Origin: CAZTAK01 sp964611585
GTDB lineage: Bacteria; Pseudomonadota; Alphaproteobacteria; SHVP01
DNA: 19,912 nt
NCBI GenBank assembly: GCA_964611585.1
Contig: CAZTAK010000052.1
Span: forward strand, 1 to 19,912
Reading direction: 5' to 3'
How positions within the stretch are numbered: position 1 is the stretch's first letter; the number at the start of each line of letters is the position of its first letter. The notes below the pieces were generated by a model, which was given only the letters and a program-made list of their open reading frames with translations, made no database searches and was not told where the DNA came from. This document shows positions 1 to 7,085 of this stretch, one piece after another. Made by a program: the position numbers and the translations under genes.

Positions 1-14
1 CCCATACGACGGAT

Positions 15-1703
15 TTATTCGTCGAGCGTAAAGTCGTAGAAGCGCAGCGAATGTTCGGGGTGGAAGCCCACGCCGGACAGATTGGACGACATCGCCCATT
101 GCAGTTTCGTTTCTACCAGCGGCGCAATCACCACCTCGTCCATCAGGATCTCCTGGATCTGAGCCAGGAGCCCGTTGCGGATGGCATCGTCGGGCTCGGT
201 TTTGGCCTGATCCAAGAACAGGTCATCGACCTCGGCGTTGCTGTAGAGGCTGTAGTTGCTGAGACCGCCCTTGTCACGCGAGACGTACAAGAGTTGGATC
301 GCATAAGCCGCCTCGATGCCGATCGGCTTGGAATGGTCGATCACAGCGAATTCCAGGTCCTTCTTGACCAATTCCCGATCTGAGAACTGCGCTTGTGGAA
401 TTGGATTCAGGGTCACCGGAATGCCGATCCCTTTCAGTGCCGTCAGAATAATCGTCGCTGCCGGACCGAGGATATTTTCCTTTTCCGCAGTGTAGGTAAG
501 TTCGAACGCTCCTTCATACTGTTCCAGACCCTGCCCGTTCGGGAAACCGGCTTCGGCCAGCAGCGCCTTCGCCTTTTCGGGATCGTAATCGTAAGTCGTC
601 GAGGCCTGGTGATAGCCCGGATAGAAGGAAGGCAATACGCCATTGTATTTCGTCGCCTCGTTGAAAAAGACGTCCCGGATCACCTGGTCGTACGGAAGTG
701 CATAGGCGATCGCCTTACGAAGCGTGATGTTATCCCACGGCTCCTTCTCCCAGTTCATGTGAACATAGGTGCTCGCGTTGCCGGCCATGCTGATGACCTT
801 GACGTTCGGCGCGCTCCTCAAGGAATCGAATTCCTTGGGGGTCAGATGTTCGGTCAGATGCGCCTGGCCACTGCGGATGATCACCAAGCGCTGGCCGCTT
901 TGTGGAACCTTGCGCATGATGACGCGATCGACGTCGGCCTTGCCGCGGTAGTAGTCGGGGTTGGCCGTAACCGCGAATTCCTTGTCTTTTTCCCAGTTTT
1001 CGATGCAATAGGGCCCATAACTGGAAACGTCTTCGTTATTGGCGAATTTGTGGCTCCACGGATCGTCCGCTGTCGCGTGTGCCTCCATCCCCTCCTTGTC
1101 GTAGATATAGAGGGCAAAGATCGTCAACACCGGCAGGAACAGCTTGTTGGAGGCCGCCTGACGGAATTGCACGGTGTAGTCATCGATTTTCTTGACTTCG
1201 TCGCCGAGTTTCTTGGCTTCAATCGCCTCGGGCGAATCGCCAAACACGGCGGGTGTGAATTTGTCGATCGAGGCCACGTTCGAAAGGAACCAGCCCACCG
1301 GGGCCGGCCCACTGACCGATTTGGCCCGCGCCATGGTGTAGATCACGTCGTCGGCGTTGAAGGTTTCACCGTTGCAACCCTTGACACCGCGGCGCAAATT
1401 GAAGGTCCAGGTGTTGGTGGCCTCATCGTGGCTCCACGATTCCGCGAGACGACCTTCAAACTGGGAGAAATCGAACCGGCGCCCGCCTTCCGGCGTCGAT
1501 GCGATTTCCTTGTAGTAGATCAACGGCTCCATCAGGTTGACGATGCCGGTCTGGGTCGGCGGAGCCGAGGCGTTGGCCCCGTCATAATCGAGACTGGGCG
1601 GAACGTCTTCAGACAGAAACAAGATTTCCTTGGCGCCCGCCGGAAGGGCAAAGGCGATAACGGCCGCCGCGGCGGCGGCGAATTTGATGAGTGGCGTTTT
1701 CAC
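15..1703 (-). CDS. ABC transporter substrate-binding protein, family 5 (peptide/nickel/opine type)
   Basis: Periplasmic solute-binding component of a Dpp/Opp-type ABC importer; it captures a small solute and delivers it to a membrane permease. A 562-residue protein is read from a GTG at 1703. It begins with a clear signal peptide: Lys2 and Lys7, an Ala-rich hydrophobic stretch at residues 8-22, and an AGA/KE cleavage site near residue 24. The mature part has SBP_bac_5 hallmarks, including the early LMEPLIYY segment, WTFNLRRGVK near residue 95, and a YDYDPEKAKALLAEAGFPNG segment in the C-terminal half. Length is typical. The GTG start is chosen because it has a purine-rich ribosome site and begins the signal peptide; the longer reading frame upstream is Arg-rich and out of character. 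Permease and ATPase genes are not in the window and could lie beyond the left edge. The substrate cannot be told from sequence; the adjacent catabolic genes make an organic acid or small amide as plausible as a peptide. Confidence 0.93.
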   Translation of the reverse strand: MKTPLIKFAAAAAAVIAFALPAGAKEILFLSEDVPPSLDYDGANASAPPTQTGIVNLMEPLIYYKEIASTPEGGRRFDFSQFEGRLAESWSHDEATNTWTFNLRRGVKGCNGETFNADDVIYTMARAKSVSGPAPVGWFLSNVASIDKFTPAVFGDSPEAIEAKKLGDEVKKIDDYTVQFRQAASNKLFLPVLTIFALYIYDKEGMEAHATADDPWSHKFANNEDVSSYGPYCIENWEKDKEFAVTANPDYYRGKADVDRVIMRKVPQSGQRLVIIRSGQAHLTEHLTPKEFDSLRSAPNVKVISMAGNASTYVHMNWEKEPWDNITLRKAIAYALPYDQVIRDVFFNEATKYNGVLPSFYPGYHQASTTYDYDPEKAKALLAEAGFPNGQGLEQYEGAFELTYTAEKENILGPAATIILTALKGIGIPVTLNPIPQAQFSDRELVKKDLEFAVIDHSKPIGIEAAYAIQLLYVSRDKGGLSNYSLYSNAEVDDLFLDQAKTEPDDAIRNGLLAQIQEILMDEVVIAPLVETKLQWAMSSNLSGVGFHPEHSLRFYDFTLDE

Positions 1704-1707
1704 TGGG

Positions 1708-1715
1708 CTCCCCCT
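1708..1715 (-). promoter_or_regulatory. Ribosome binding site deciding the GTG start of the solute-binding protein
   Basis: On the minus strand AGGGGGAG precedes the GTG at 1703 by four bases. It is the only good Shine-Dalgarno match near the beginning of the signal peptide, so it supports a GTG start over any upstream ATG. Confidence 0.6.
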
Positions 1716-1911
1716 AGGGTTGGGATTGGCGTTTATTTTTTCAGGCGGAAGTGTTGGCGACAGGCGGGCCCGAGTCAAGGCGCGCGACGCCGCGGCCCGA
1801 CTTGGCGGCCGCCCTCCCCCGCCGGGCCGATACCGTATCGAGGGTTCGGCCGCATGACCCGCGCCGCGCGGGGCCCTCCGGCGCGCGCGGCACCCCTGCC
1901 CCCTCCGCCCG

Positions 1912-2190
1912 GTGTCCCTGGTCGAAGACCACCGGTTCCCGCGGCATTTCGTGCGGCAACCGGCAGCCGTCCGCCGTAATTTGCACCGATTCCTCGAGGC
2001 GACGGGCGCCGAGACCCGTATCGCGGTAAAACACCTTCGTACTTGCAACCATTAATTCTTCAATCACGGACCCCGAAGTCAGGCTTTCGGAGCCGGTAAT
2101 TTCGAACACCTCCAGCCCCAGGCCGTGGGTATGGCGCCAACCCGGATTTGCCGCAATGATCGGGGTCGCGGGGCCGCGGCCCTGCGCGCG
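1912..2190 (-). pseudogene. C-terminal remnant of an M24-family (creatinase / aminopeptidase P type) peptidase
   Basis: One minus-strand frame reads about 90 residues that look like the tail of an M24 metallopeptidase fold. RHTHGLGLEVFE near 2100-2136 matches the HGxGLExHE block that carries a metal or substrate His. About 35 residues later RRLEESVQITADGC (1960-2001) matches the xxxED/EsVxVTxdGC block that carries the last Glu ligand, and MPREPVVF follows as in family C-termini. The N-terminal two thirds of such a protein (about 300 residues) are absent: the frame runs into the start of the plus-strand gene at 2222. No stop is met until about 1741, well past the expected end, so the 3' end is also eroded. 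I read this as a decayed gene fragment in the divergent spacer. Assignment rests on two motifs seen by eye and could be wrong. Confidence 0.5.
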
Positions 2191-2207
2191 CATGAGTCCA
2201 TACCGGC

Positions 2208-2215
2208 AGGGAGGT
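2208..2215 (+). promoter_or_regulatory. Ribosome binding site deciding the GTG start of the CMD-like gene
   Basis: AGGGAGGT ends six bases before the GTG at 2222. It is much better than anything in front of the upstream in-frame candidates, such as the ATG at 2192, and sets the start. Confidence 0.7.
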
Positions 2216-2221
2216 GCCCCC

Positions 2222-2875
2222 GTGGAGCCCAACCAAGTCCTCGATGCGGTCGAGCGAAAGCGCGGTTATTTGCTCACCTATCACAAGATGATCGGATCGT
2301 CCGACCCGGACCTTCTGGCGGCCTACGACAACTTCTACCAACATCTGACCCTCAACCCGCGCACGCTTGACCCACAGCAACGCGAACTGGTGTGGGCCGC
2401 GTTGCAGGTGGCGGCCGACGAGGAACATGGCCACATCCACATGCGCCGCGCCATCAAGGCGGGTCTCGGCGAGGGGATTCTGGCGGATTCGATTGCGCTC
2501 GCCGGTGCCGCCGAGTCGCACCGGGCGCTGCGCTTCGCTTCGCACCATTGGGGCGAATGGGTTTCAGAAGCGGCTGCCGATTCGCGCTATCTAAAATTGA
2601 CCGAGGCCGCCCGCGGCGAGATCGACGCCGGTCTTGCCGAAATTATCCTGATCGTCTGCCACGGGGCGCGGCGCACCTACGAGGCGATGCGGATTCATCT
2701 GGGCCGCGCCTTCGGCGCCGGCGCCACCGTCGAACAACTGTCGGAGGCGTTGAGCTACATGCTGCTGCCGTGCGGCGGGCCGACGCTGATCGATGCCGTG
2801 GAGGTATGGGAAAAAGAGGCGCAATCCGGTGCGTGCCCCTCCCCCTATTCCGAATCGGTGGCGGCACGGCCCTGA
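2222..2875 (+). CDS. Carboxymuconolactone decarboxylase-like protein with two CMD half-domains
   Basis: A 217-residue all-helical protein of the AhpD/CMD superfamily. Two similar half-repeats are visible. The first (about residues 60-80) has EEHGHIHMRRAIKAGL; the second (about 160-180) has TYEAMRIHLGRAFGAGA. Both keep a Glu, a His and the HxxxAxxAG pattern. The CxxC pair of AhpD-type peroxidases is absent, so it resembles the PcaC type (gamma-carboxymuconolactone decarboxylase), which also works without that pair. Known PcaC acts in the beta-ketoadipate pathway; here the true substrate is unknown. It is followed after 114 bases by a FAD oxidoreductase and then an alpha/beta hydrolase on the same strand, an arrangement suggesting degradation of a cyclic or lactone-type compound. 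The GTG start is set by the strong ribosome site at 2208-2215. No regulator is adjacent. Confidence 0.85.
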   Translation: MEPNQVLDAVERKRGYLLTYHKMIGSSDPDLLAAYDNFYQHLTLNPRTLDPQQRELVWAALQVAADEEHGHIHMRRAIKAGLGEGILADSIALAGAAESHRALRFASHHWGEWVSEAAADSRYLKLTEAARGEIDAGLAEIILIVCHGARRTYEAMRIHLGRAFGAGATVEQLSEALSYMLLPCGGPTLIDAVEVWEKEAQSGACPSPYSESVAARP

Positions 2876-2989
2876 TTCCCGCGACGCCGTGCCCGTTGAC
2901 TTGGGCGCACGGCCCTTGCAGGCTGGCGCACGGCTTGGCGGCCCCGGGGGCGCAAGAGGCCGAAGCGGGGGAAGAAAGACGCATAGTCG

Positions 2990-4429
2990 ATGAACGGTAC
3001 GTATGACGTGATTGTGGCCGGCGCCGGAACCGCGGGCCTGCCGACGGCGATCAGCGCGGCCGAACGCGGGGCGCGGGTGGCGTTGATCGAGAAGACCGGC
3101 GAGGTCGGCGGCTCGCTGCATGTGACGGCGGGCCAGATGAGCGCCGCCGGCACCAAACTTCAGGCACGGCGCGGCATCGAAGACACGCCCGATTCCCATT
3201 TCGAAGACGCCATGCGCATCAGCAAGCGAACCGCCGATGCCGATCTGGTCCGGCTTGCGGTCGATCTGGCGCCCGGAACCGTCGATTGGCTGACCGATCA
3301 GGGGTTCGAATTCGACCCGGTTTGCCCGGAAATCTTTTTCGGTCACGAGGCCTACAGCGTGGCACGCACGTACTGGGGCGTGGACGGCGGCCGTACCATT
3401 CTCAAATTCCTGCGCCCGTTCCTCGATGCGGCAATTGCCACCGGACGCCTCGATCTTCGTCTCGACACGGAATTGACGGCCATCCAAAGAGGCGAAAACG
3501 GACATATCACCGGCGTCGAGGTGCGCGGCCCGGACGGCCCGCCCGAGACTTTACCGGCCCCGAATCTCGTCATGACCACCGGCGGCTATGGCGCCAATGC
3601 CGGCCTGTTCGCCGAGTGGACGCAAGGATTTCCCCTGTTCTCGGCGGCCCGCGAATCTTCCACCGGCGAGGGGATCGTTCTTGGTCAGCAGGCGGGCGCG
3701 GCACGGCGCAACGCGGAAAAGTTCCTGCCCACCTTCGGCGGAATCGCGATCGCCGGCAGACCGGGCCGGATCGACTTCGACGATCTGCCGAACCTGACCC
3801 CGCAATTGCGCCCGCCCTGGGAGATCTACGTCAATCTCAAGGGAGAGCGGTTCGTCGCCGAAGACAATCCCAGCGTCGATGCCCGCGAGCACGCGCTGAT
3901 AGCACAGCCGGAATTGACGTTCTGGATCGTCTATGACGAGACCGCGCGCACAAGCTCCGAGCCTTTCCTCGGCGGCTGGCTGACGGACGAGACCGCCTGG
4001 TCGGGCGATGCCGTGATGCAGGCATTCGACGATCATGCCTCGTTCCAGCGCGCCGATTCGATTGCCGCACTCGCCAAAGCCTGCGGGCTCGACGCCGAAG
4101 CCCTCGAACAAACCGTCGCCGCCTACAATGCGGGCGTGAAATCCGGGTCCGACGCGCTCGGGCGCGCCCACCTGCCAGCACCCCTCGCCGCGGCGCCCTA
4201 CTATGCGATCATGGCCCACGGGGTCGTTCTCAAGACGGCGGGCGGGCTGACGGTCGATACGCGGCTCAGGGTCATCGGCGAGGACGGCAACCCGATCCCC
4301 GGGCTCTACGCCGCGGGCGAGGCCATCGGCGGCGCGACGCTGTCGGGGCAGTCGTTCGTCGGCGGCATGAGCGTCACCCCGGCGCTGGGGTTTGGGCGCC
4401 TGCTCGGGCGCCAGATTCTCGAATGGTGA
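2990..4429 (+). CDS. FAD-dependent oxidoreductase, fumarate reductase/succinate dehydrogenase flavoprotein-like
   Basis: A 479-residue flavoprotein of the FAD_binding_2 family, which includes flavocytochrome c fumarate reductases, 3-ketosteroid delta-1-dehydrogenases and tricarballylate dehydrogenase. The N-terminus carries the Rossmann dinucleotide motif GAGTAG (residues 11-16) with the acidic end of the second strand at Glu34 (ALIEK). GGSLHVTAGQ (40-49) follows, matching the family's GGxSxxxgG flavin loop. The C-terminus has the second FAD contact, GLYAAGEAIGG, and the GQSFVGGMSVTPALGFGR closing segment. Family members add or remove hydrogen across a C-C bond next to a carbonyl or carboxylate. 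No signal peptide, heme motif or cytochrome partner is present, so it is probably cytoplasmic. ATG 2990 starts directly on the FAD strand. It is co-directional with the CMD-like gene upstream and the hydrolase 29 bases downstream. Confidence 0.92.
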   Translation: MNGTYDVIVAGAGTAGLPTAISAAERGARVALIEKTGEVGGSLHVTAGQMSAAGTKLQARRGIEDTPDSHFEDAMRISKRTADADLVRLAVDLAPGTVDWLTDQGFEFDPVCPEIFFGHEAYSVARTYWGVDGGRTILKFLRPFLDAAIATGRLDLRLDTELTAIQRGENGHITGVEVRGPDGPPETLPAPNLVMTTGGYGANAGLFAEWTQGFPLFSAARESSTGEGIVLGQQAGAARRNAEKFLPTFGGIAIAGRPGRIDFDDLPNLTPQLRPPWEIYVNLKGERFVAEDNPSVDAREHALIAQPELTFWIVYDETARTSSEPFLGGWLTDETAWSGDAVMQAFDDHASFQRADSIAALAKACGLDAEALEQTVAAYNAGVKSGSDALGRAHLPAPLAAAPYYAIMAHGVVLKTAGGLTVDTRLRVIGEDGNPIPGLYAAGEAIGGATLSGQSFVGGMSVTPALGFGRLLGRQILEW

Positions 4430-4458
4430 GGAATACGGCCAACGGCAAGGAGTAGGAA

Positions 4459-5298
4459 ATGAACGAACCAGTCATCCGCCGCGGCTTCGTCGATGTCGCC
4501 GAAGGACAAATCCATTACCGCACCTGCGGGCGCGACCAGGATCCCGTGCTGGTCATGGTGCATGGCTCGCCCGGCGGCTCGCGCGCGCTGATCCCGCTGA
4601 TGCGGGAACTCGGCAAGGACTTCAAAATCTATGCCCCCGACACCATGGGCAATGCCGATTCTTCGCCGCTGGCGGTCGAGACCGTCGACATTGCGGTGCT
4701 GGCGGACGGCCTCTTGCGCGGCCTCGACGGGCTTGGACTCGAGTCATTTTATCTCTGGGGGTCGCACACCGGCGCGAACATTTCCGTCGAGGCCTCGATC
4801 GCCCAGCCCCAGCGCGTAAAGCGCATGATTCTCGACGGCATCAGCCTTTACCCCGACGACGAACGCGACGCCATGCTCAAAAACCACGCGCCTGCCATCA
4901 CCCCGGATGCCATGGGCACCCAGTTCAACTGGGCCTGGCACTTTGTCCGCGACGGCAATTTGTTCTGGCCGTGGTGGCGGCGGGAAGCGGAACGGGTGCG
5001 CAACGTCGGCCTGCCGGAACCGCACCAGTTGCACGAAGCCGTGATGGACGTGCTCAAGTCGATCACGACCTACCACCTTTCGTACCGTGCAGCGCTCGGC
5101 TACGACAAACGGAGCCGCCTTCCGCTGGTGACGGTGCCGGCCATGGTTGCCACCGGCCCTTCGGACATGCTGCGCGAATACATGGAAGAAGCGGCGAAGC
5201 TCATTCCCGGTGGCATTACCAGCGAGACCCAGGATCTGACGACGCCCGAAGGCCGCGCCGAAACGGCGAAGGTCTACCGCGAGTTCCTGCTCGGTTAG
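4459..5298 (+). CDS. Alpha/beta hydrolase-fold protein with a non-canonical nucleophile position
   Basis: A 279-residue protein with the alpha/beta hydrolase layout: oxyanion segment HGSPGG (34-39), PDTMGNADS resembling the strand-4 DxxGxGxS block, the nucleophile elbow at 100-107 and a C-terminal acid in TGPSDML. The elbow reads G-S-H-T-G, so alignment to GxSxG places His103 at the nucleophile position. The family's late His before the last helix is also not visible; that stretch reads LTTPEGRAETAKVYREFL. I recall other hydrolase-fold proteins with an HTG elbow but cannot cite them. The reaction should not be assumed to be Ser-esterase chemistry. The start has AAGGAG seven bases upstream at 4447-4452. 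It follows the FAD oxidoreductase by 29 bases and is probably co-transcribed. Its TAG stop coincides with the first bases of a dispersed repeat. Confidence 0.9.
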   Translation: MNEPVIRRGFVDVAEGQIHYRTCGRDQDPVLVMVHGSPGGSRALIPLMRELGKDFKIYAPDTMGNADSSPLAVETVDIAVLADGLLRGLDGLGLESFYLWGSHTGANISVEASIAQPQRVKRMILDGISLYPDDERDAMLKNHAPAITPDAMGTQFNWAWHFVRDGNLFWPWWRREAERVRNVGLPEPHQLHEAVMDVLKSITTYHLSYRAALGYDKRSRLPLVTVPAMVATGPSDMLREYMEEAAKLIPGGITSETQDLTTPEGRAETAKVYREFLLG

Positions 5299-5445
5299 AG
5301 CGGTTCCGTTTCGATCGGAACCACTCTCGCTTATATTTCGCTCACGGCAGCGGACCGGACGGTCCGCGCCTGCGCGGGCGCGCCGCACAAGCGGCGGGCC
5401 GCCTCGCGGCCAAGGGCGATTCCAGACGAACAGGAATTACCCTAG
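5296..5445. repeat. Dispersed structured intergenic repeat, copy 1
   Basis: About 150 bases from TAGAGC to CCCTAG. The left end is an inverted repeat (GGTTCCG 5302-5308 with CGGAACC 5316-5322, flanked by AGAG and CTCT). A 78-bp core (5354-5431) is identical to the second copy at 10751-10828. The core is GC-rich and itself full of short palindromes. The first three bases are the stop codon of the alpha/beta hydrolase gene. No coding capacity is credible. It resembles the REP/BIME-like palindromic families of alphaproteobacteria; whether it is a MITE is not known. Confidence 0.9.
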
Positions 5446-5486
5446 AGCTTTTCGCGTGAGCGCATGCGAACGGGAAAAGCTCTAGG
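5441..5486. terminator. Perfect 13-bp inverted repeat between convergent genes, possible bidirectional terminator
   Basis: CCTAGAGCTTTTC (5441-5453) and GAAAAGCTCTAGG (5474-5486) are exact reverse complements separated by 20 bases. The site lies between the convergent hydrolase (ends 5298) and acyl-CoA synthetase (ends 5504). Each strand has a short T run in the stem, but no classical T tract follows, so the terminator role is inferred from position. The same AGAGCTTTTC palindrome type is common in alphaproteobacterial spacers. Confidence 0.55.
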
Positions 5487-5503
5487 CCTGATCGCAAAAG
5501 GCG

Positions 5504-6976
5504 CTAGTCCTCGAGCGCGGGCAGGCCGGCGGCGAGATCGGGTTTACGGATCTTGCCCATCGCGTTGCGCGGCATTTCGTCAACGAAGAAGATGCCCCGC
5601 GGCACCTTGTAGGGCGCCAGCGAGTCCGCGCAGTGCCGCTTCAGGGCCTCGTCGTCGCCCGCGCCCTCGGTGACGACGAAGGCCGCGACCTCTTCGCCGC
5701 GCGCGGCCGACGCCCAGCCCACCACCGCCGCCTCGCGGACCGACGGGTGGCTGCGCAACACCTGTTCCACTTCTTCGGGATAGATATTGACGCCCGCCCG
5801 GATGATCATGTCCTTGGCGCGGCCGGCGAGATAGAGATAGCCGTTTTCATCGATACGCCCGAGATCGCCGGGATAGAACCAGCCGTCACGAAAGGACTCG
5901 GCCGACGCCTGCGCGTCGTTATGGAAACTGTCGGCGACCGTGGCGCCGCGGTAGCGCACCCGTCCGATTTCGCCGGCTGGCAACGGCCGGTCGTTCTCGT
6001 CCACGACCTCGGCCTCGGTTCCAGGCTGAGGGAGGCCAACAGACGATTGCGCCTCTGGCGGCGCGTCGGGCGTCAGGAGCGACAGGCCGCCGCCCTCCGT
6101 CGATCCGTAATAGTTGATCAGATTCGGGCACACGTCGCGCAGGACCGCCGCCCGTTCATCCGTGTGCAAGATCGCCCCGGTCGAATACAGGACCCGCAGG
6201 CCGCCGAGAACCGGCCCGTCCGGGCGCGGCAATTCCAGGAGACGCCGCAACATCGTCGGCACCGTGATCGAAACGCTGGCATTCGACCGCACTGCCGCCT
6301 CGGCCATGTCCGCGGCGCTGTAGGGTGGCGGCAGAAAAATCACGGTGGCGCCGCAAAACAGGATTCCGAGGGTGAAATGCCGGCCGACGCCAAAGTAGAG
6401 CGGCGTCGTACTGAGATAGCGGTCTTCCGGCACGAAACCGAGATTAGAGCGCTGGTTTTCAAACCGCGCCAGCATGTGGCCGTGATTGATCATCGGCCCC
6501 TTGGGCCGCCCGGTAGTGCCCGACGACAACGACAGCGCCAGCGGCAATTTACGATCGGCGGGGAACGTCTCCCCGCCCGCGAGACTTGGCAGCGTGTCGA
6601 GCCAGTCATCGGTGACCTCCAACGTCTCGCCTGCGCCCGCGGTCTCGCCCGCCTCCACGCACACCAGCTTCGCCTCGAAGAACCTGGCGACGCGCCCGCG
6701 CTCTTCTTCCGTCCAGCGGATGTCGAGCGGCAGGATCGCGGCGCCGAGGCGCGCAATCGCATAATGCAGAATCAGATGCGCGGCGCGGTCCTTGAGGCAA
6801 AGCCCGACGATGTCGCTCGGGCCCACCCCCGCCGCGCGCAGGCCCAGCGCCATGCGGCTGACCAGCGGATCGAGTTCGCCATACGTCACCACCAGTTCGC
6901 CATCGACAATCGCCGGATGATCGGGGCGGTCGCGCGCGTGTTCGGGCAGGCGCTCGGCTATGTTTTCCATGGCCAT
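5504..6976 (-). CDS. Acyl-CoA synthetase / AMP-dependent ligase (class I adenylate-forming enzyme)
   Basis: A 490-residue enzyme expected to activate a carboxylic acid to acyl-AMP and then acyl-CoA. All core motifs are present: P-loop LSLSSGTTGRPKGP (148-161), YYGSTEGG (289-296), GWFYPGDLG with the ATP-ribose Asp at 371, the hinge segment AKDMIIRAGVNIYPEEVE (387-404), and the catalytic Lys475 in NAMGKIRK. Length is slightly short for the family but nothing is missing. There is no signal peptide. An alternative start two codons in (Met3 at 6970) cannot be excluded, since neither ATG has a strong ribosome site. It faces the hydrolase convergently and is divergent from the amidohydrolase gene, with a 109-base shared promoter region. 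Substrate is unknown; the context suggests an aromatic, cyclic or branched acid. Confidence 0.93.
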   Translation of the reverse strand: MAMENIAERLPEHARDRPDHPAIVDGELVVTYGELDPLVSRMALGLRAAGVGPSDIVGLCLKDRAAHLILHYAIARLGAAILPLDIRWTEEERGRVARFFEAKLVCVEAGETAGAGETLEVTDDWLDTLPSLAGGETFPADRKLPLALSLSSGTTGRPKGPMINHGHMLARFENQRSNLGFVPEDRYLSTTPLYFGVGRHFTLGILFCGATVIFLPPPYSAADMAEAAVRSNASVSITVPTMLRRLLELPRPDGPVLGGLRVLYSTGAILHTDERAAVLRDVCPNLINYYGSTEGGGLSLLTPDAPPEAQSSVGLPQPGTEAEVVDENDRPLPAGEIGRVRYRGATVADSFHNDAQASAESFRDGWFYPGDLGRIDENGYLYLAGRAKDMIIRAGVNIYPEEVEQVLRSHPSVREAAVVGWASAARGEEVAAFVVTEGAGDDEALKRHCADSLAPYKVPRGIFFVDEMPRNAMGKIRKPDLAAGLPALED

Positions 6977-7070
6977 GGTCTAGCGCGGAGCGGCGCGCCT
7001 GTCCAATTGCGCGGCCCCGGCTAGCGTGAAAGGATGCGGCTTCACCGCGCCCGGGGGACGGCGACCGAAA

Positions 7071-7077
7071 AAGGAGG
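7071..7077 (+). promoter_or_regulatory. Ribosome binding site deciding the amidohydrolase start
   Basis: AAGGAGG lies eight bases before ATG 7086. The longer frame from the GTG at 7026 would translate through this site and is therefore rejected. Confidence 0.8.
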
Positions 7078-7085
7078 AATTCGAC

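Larger units (their letters stand above)
1704..2221. other. 518-bp divergent spacer without an intact gene
   Basis: The region lies between the minus-strand solute-binding gene and the plus-strand CMD-like gene. It holds the M24 remnant (about 1912-2190) and must contain the promoters of both neighbours. The 1741-1910 part is very GC-rich with no recognisable coding signal. I could not find a convincing -35/-10 pair; an AT-rich stretch at 1732-1741 lies about 30 bp upstream of the solute-binding start. Confidence 0.5.

Noticed and set aside
393..1979. Long plus-strand open frame of 528 codons opposite the solute-binding gene
   Set aside because: It is the antisense shadow of a well-recognised gene in GC-rich DNA; the translation shows no family features and no ribosome site.
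1741..2048. N-terminal extension of the solute-binding protein by 115 residues
   Set aside because: The extension is Arg/Pro-rich, overlaps the M24 remnant in another frame, and would bury a clear signal peptide; the GTG at 1703 has its own ribosome site.
2420..2470. CMD-like protein as an inactive AhpD because it lacks CxxC
   Set aside because: PcaC-type CMD proteins normally lack that Cys pair and use Glu/His positions that are present here, so absence is not a defect.
5633..7024. 463-codon plus-strand open frame
   Set aside because: Antisense shadow of the acyl-CoA synthetase, which has every adenylation motif.
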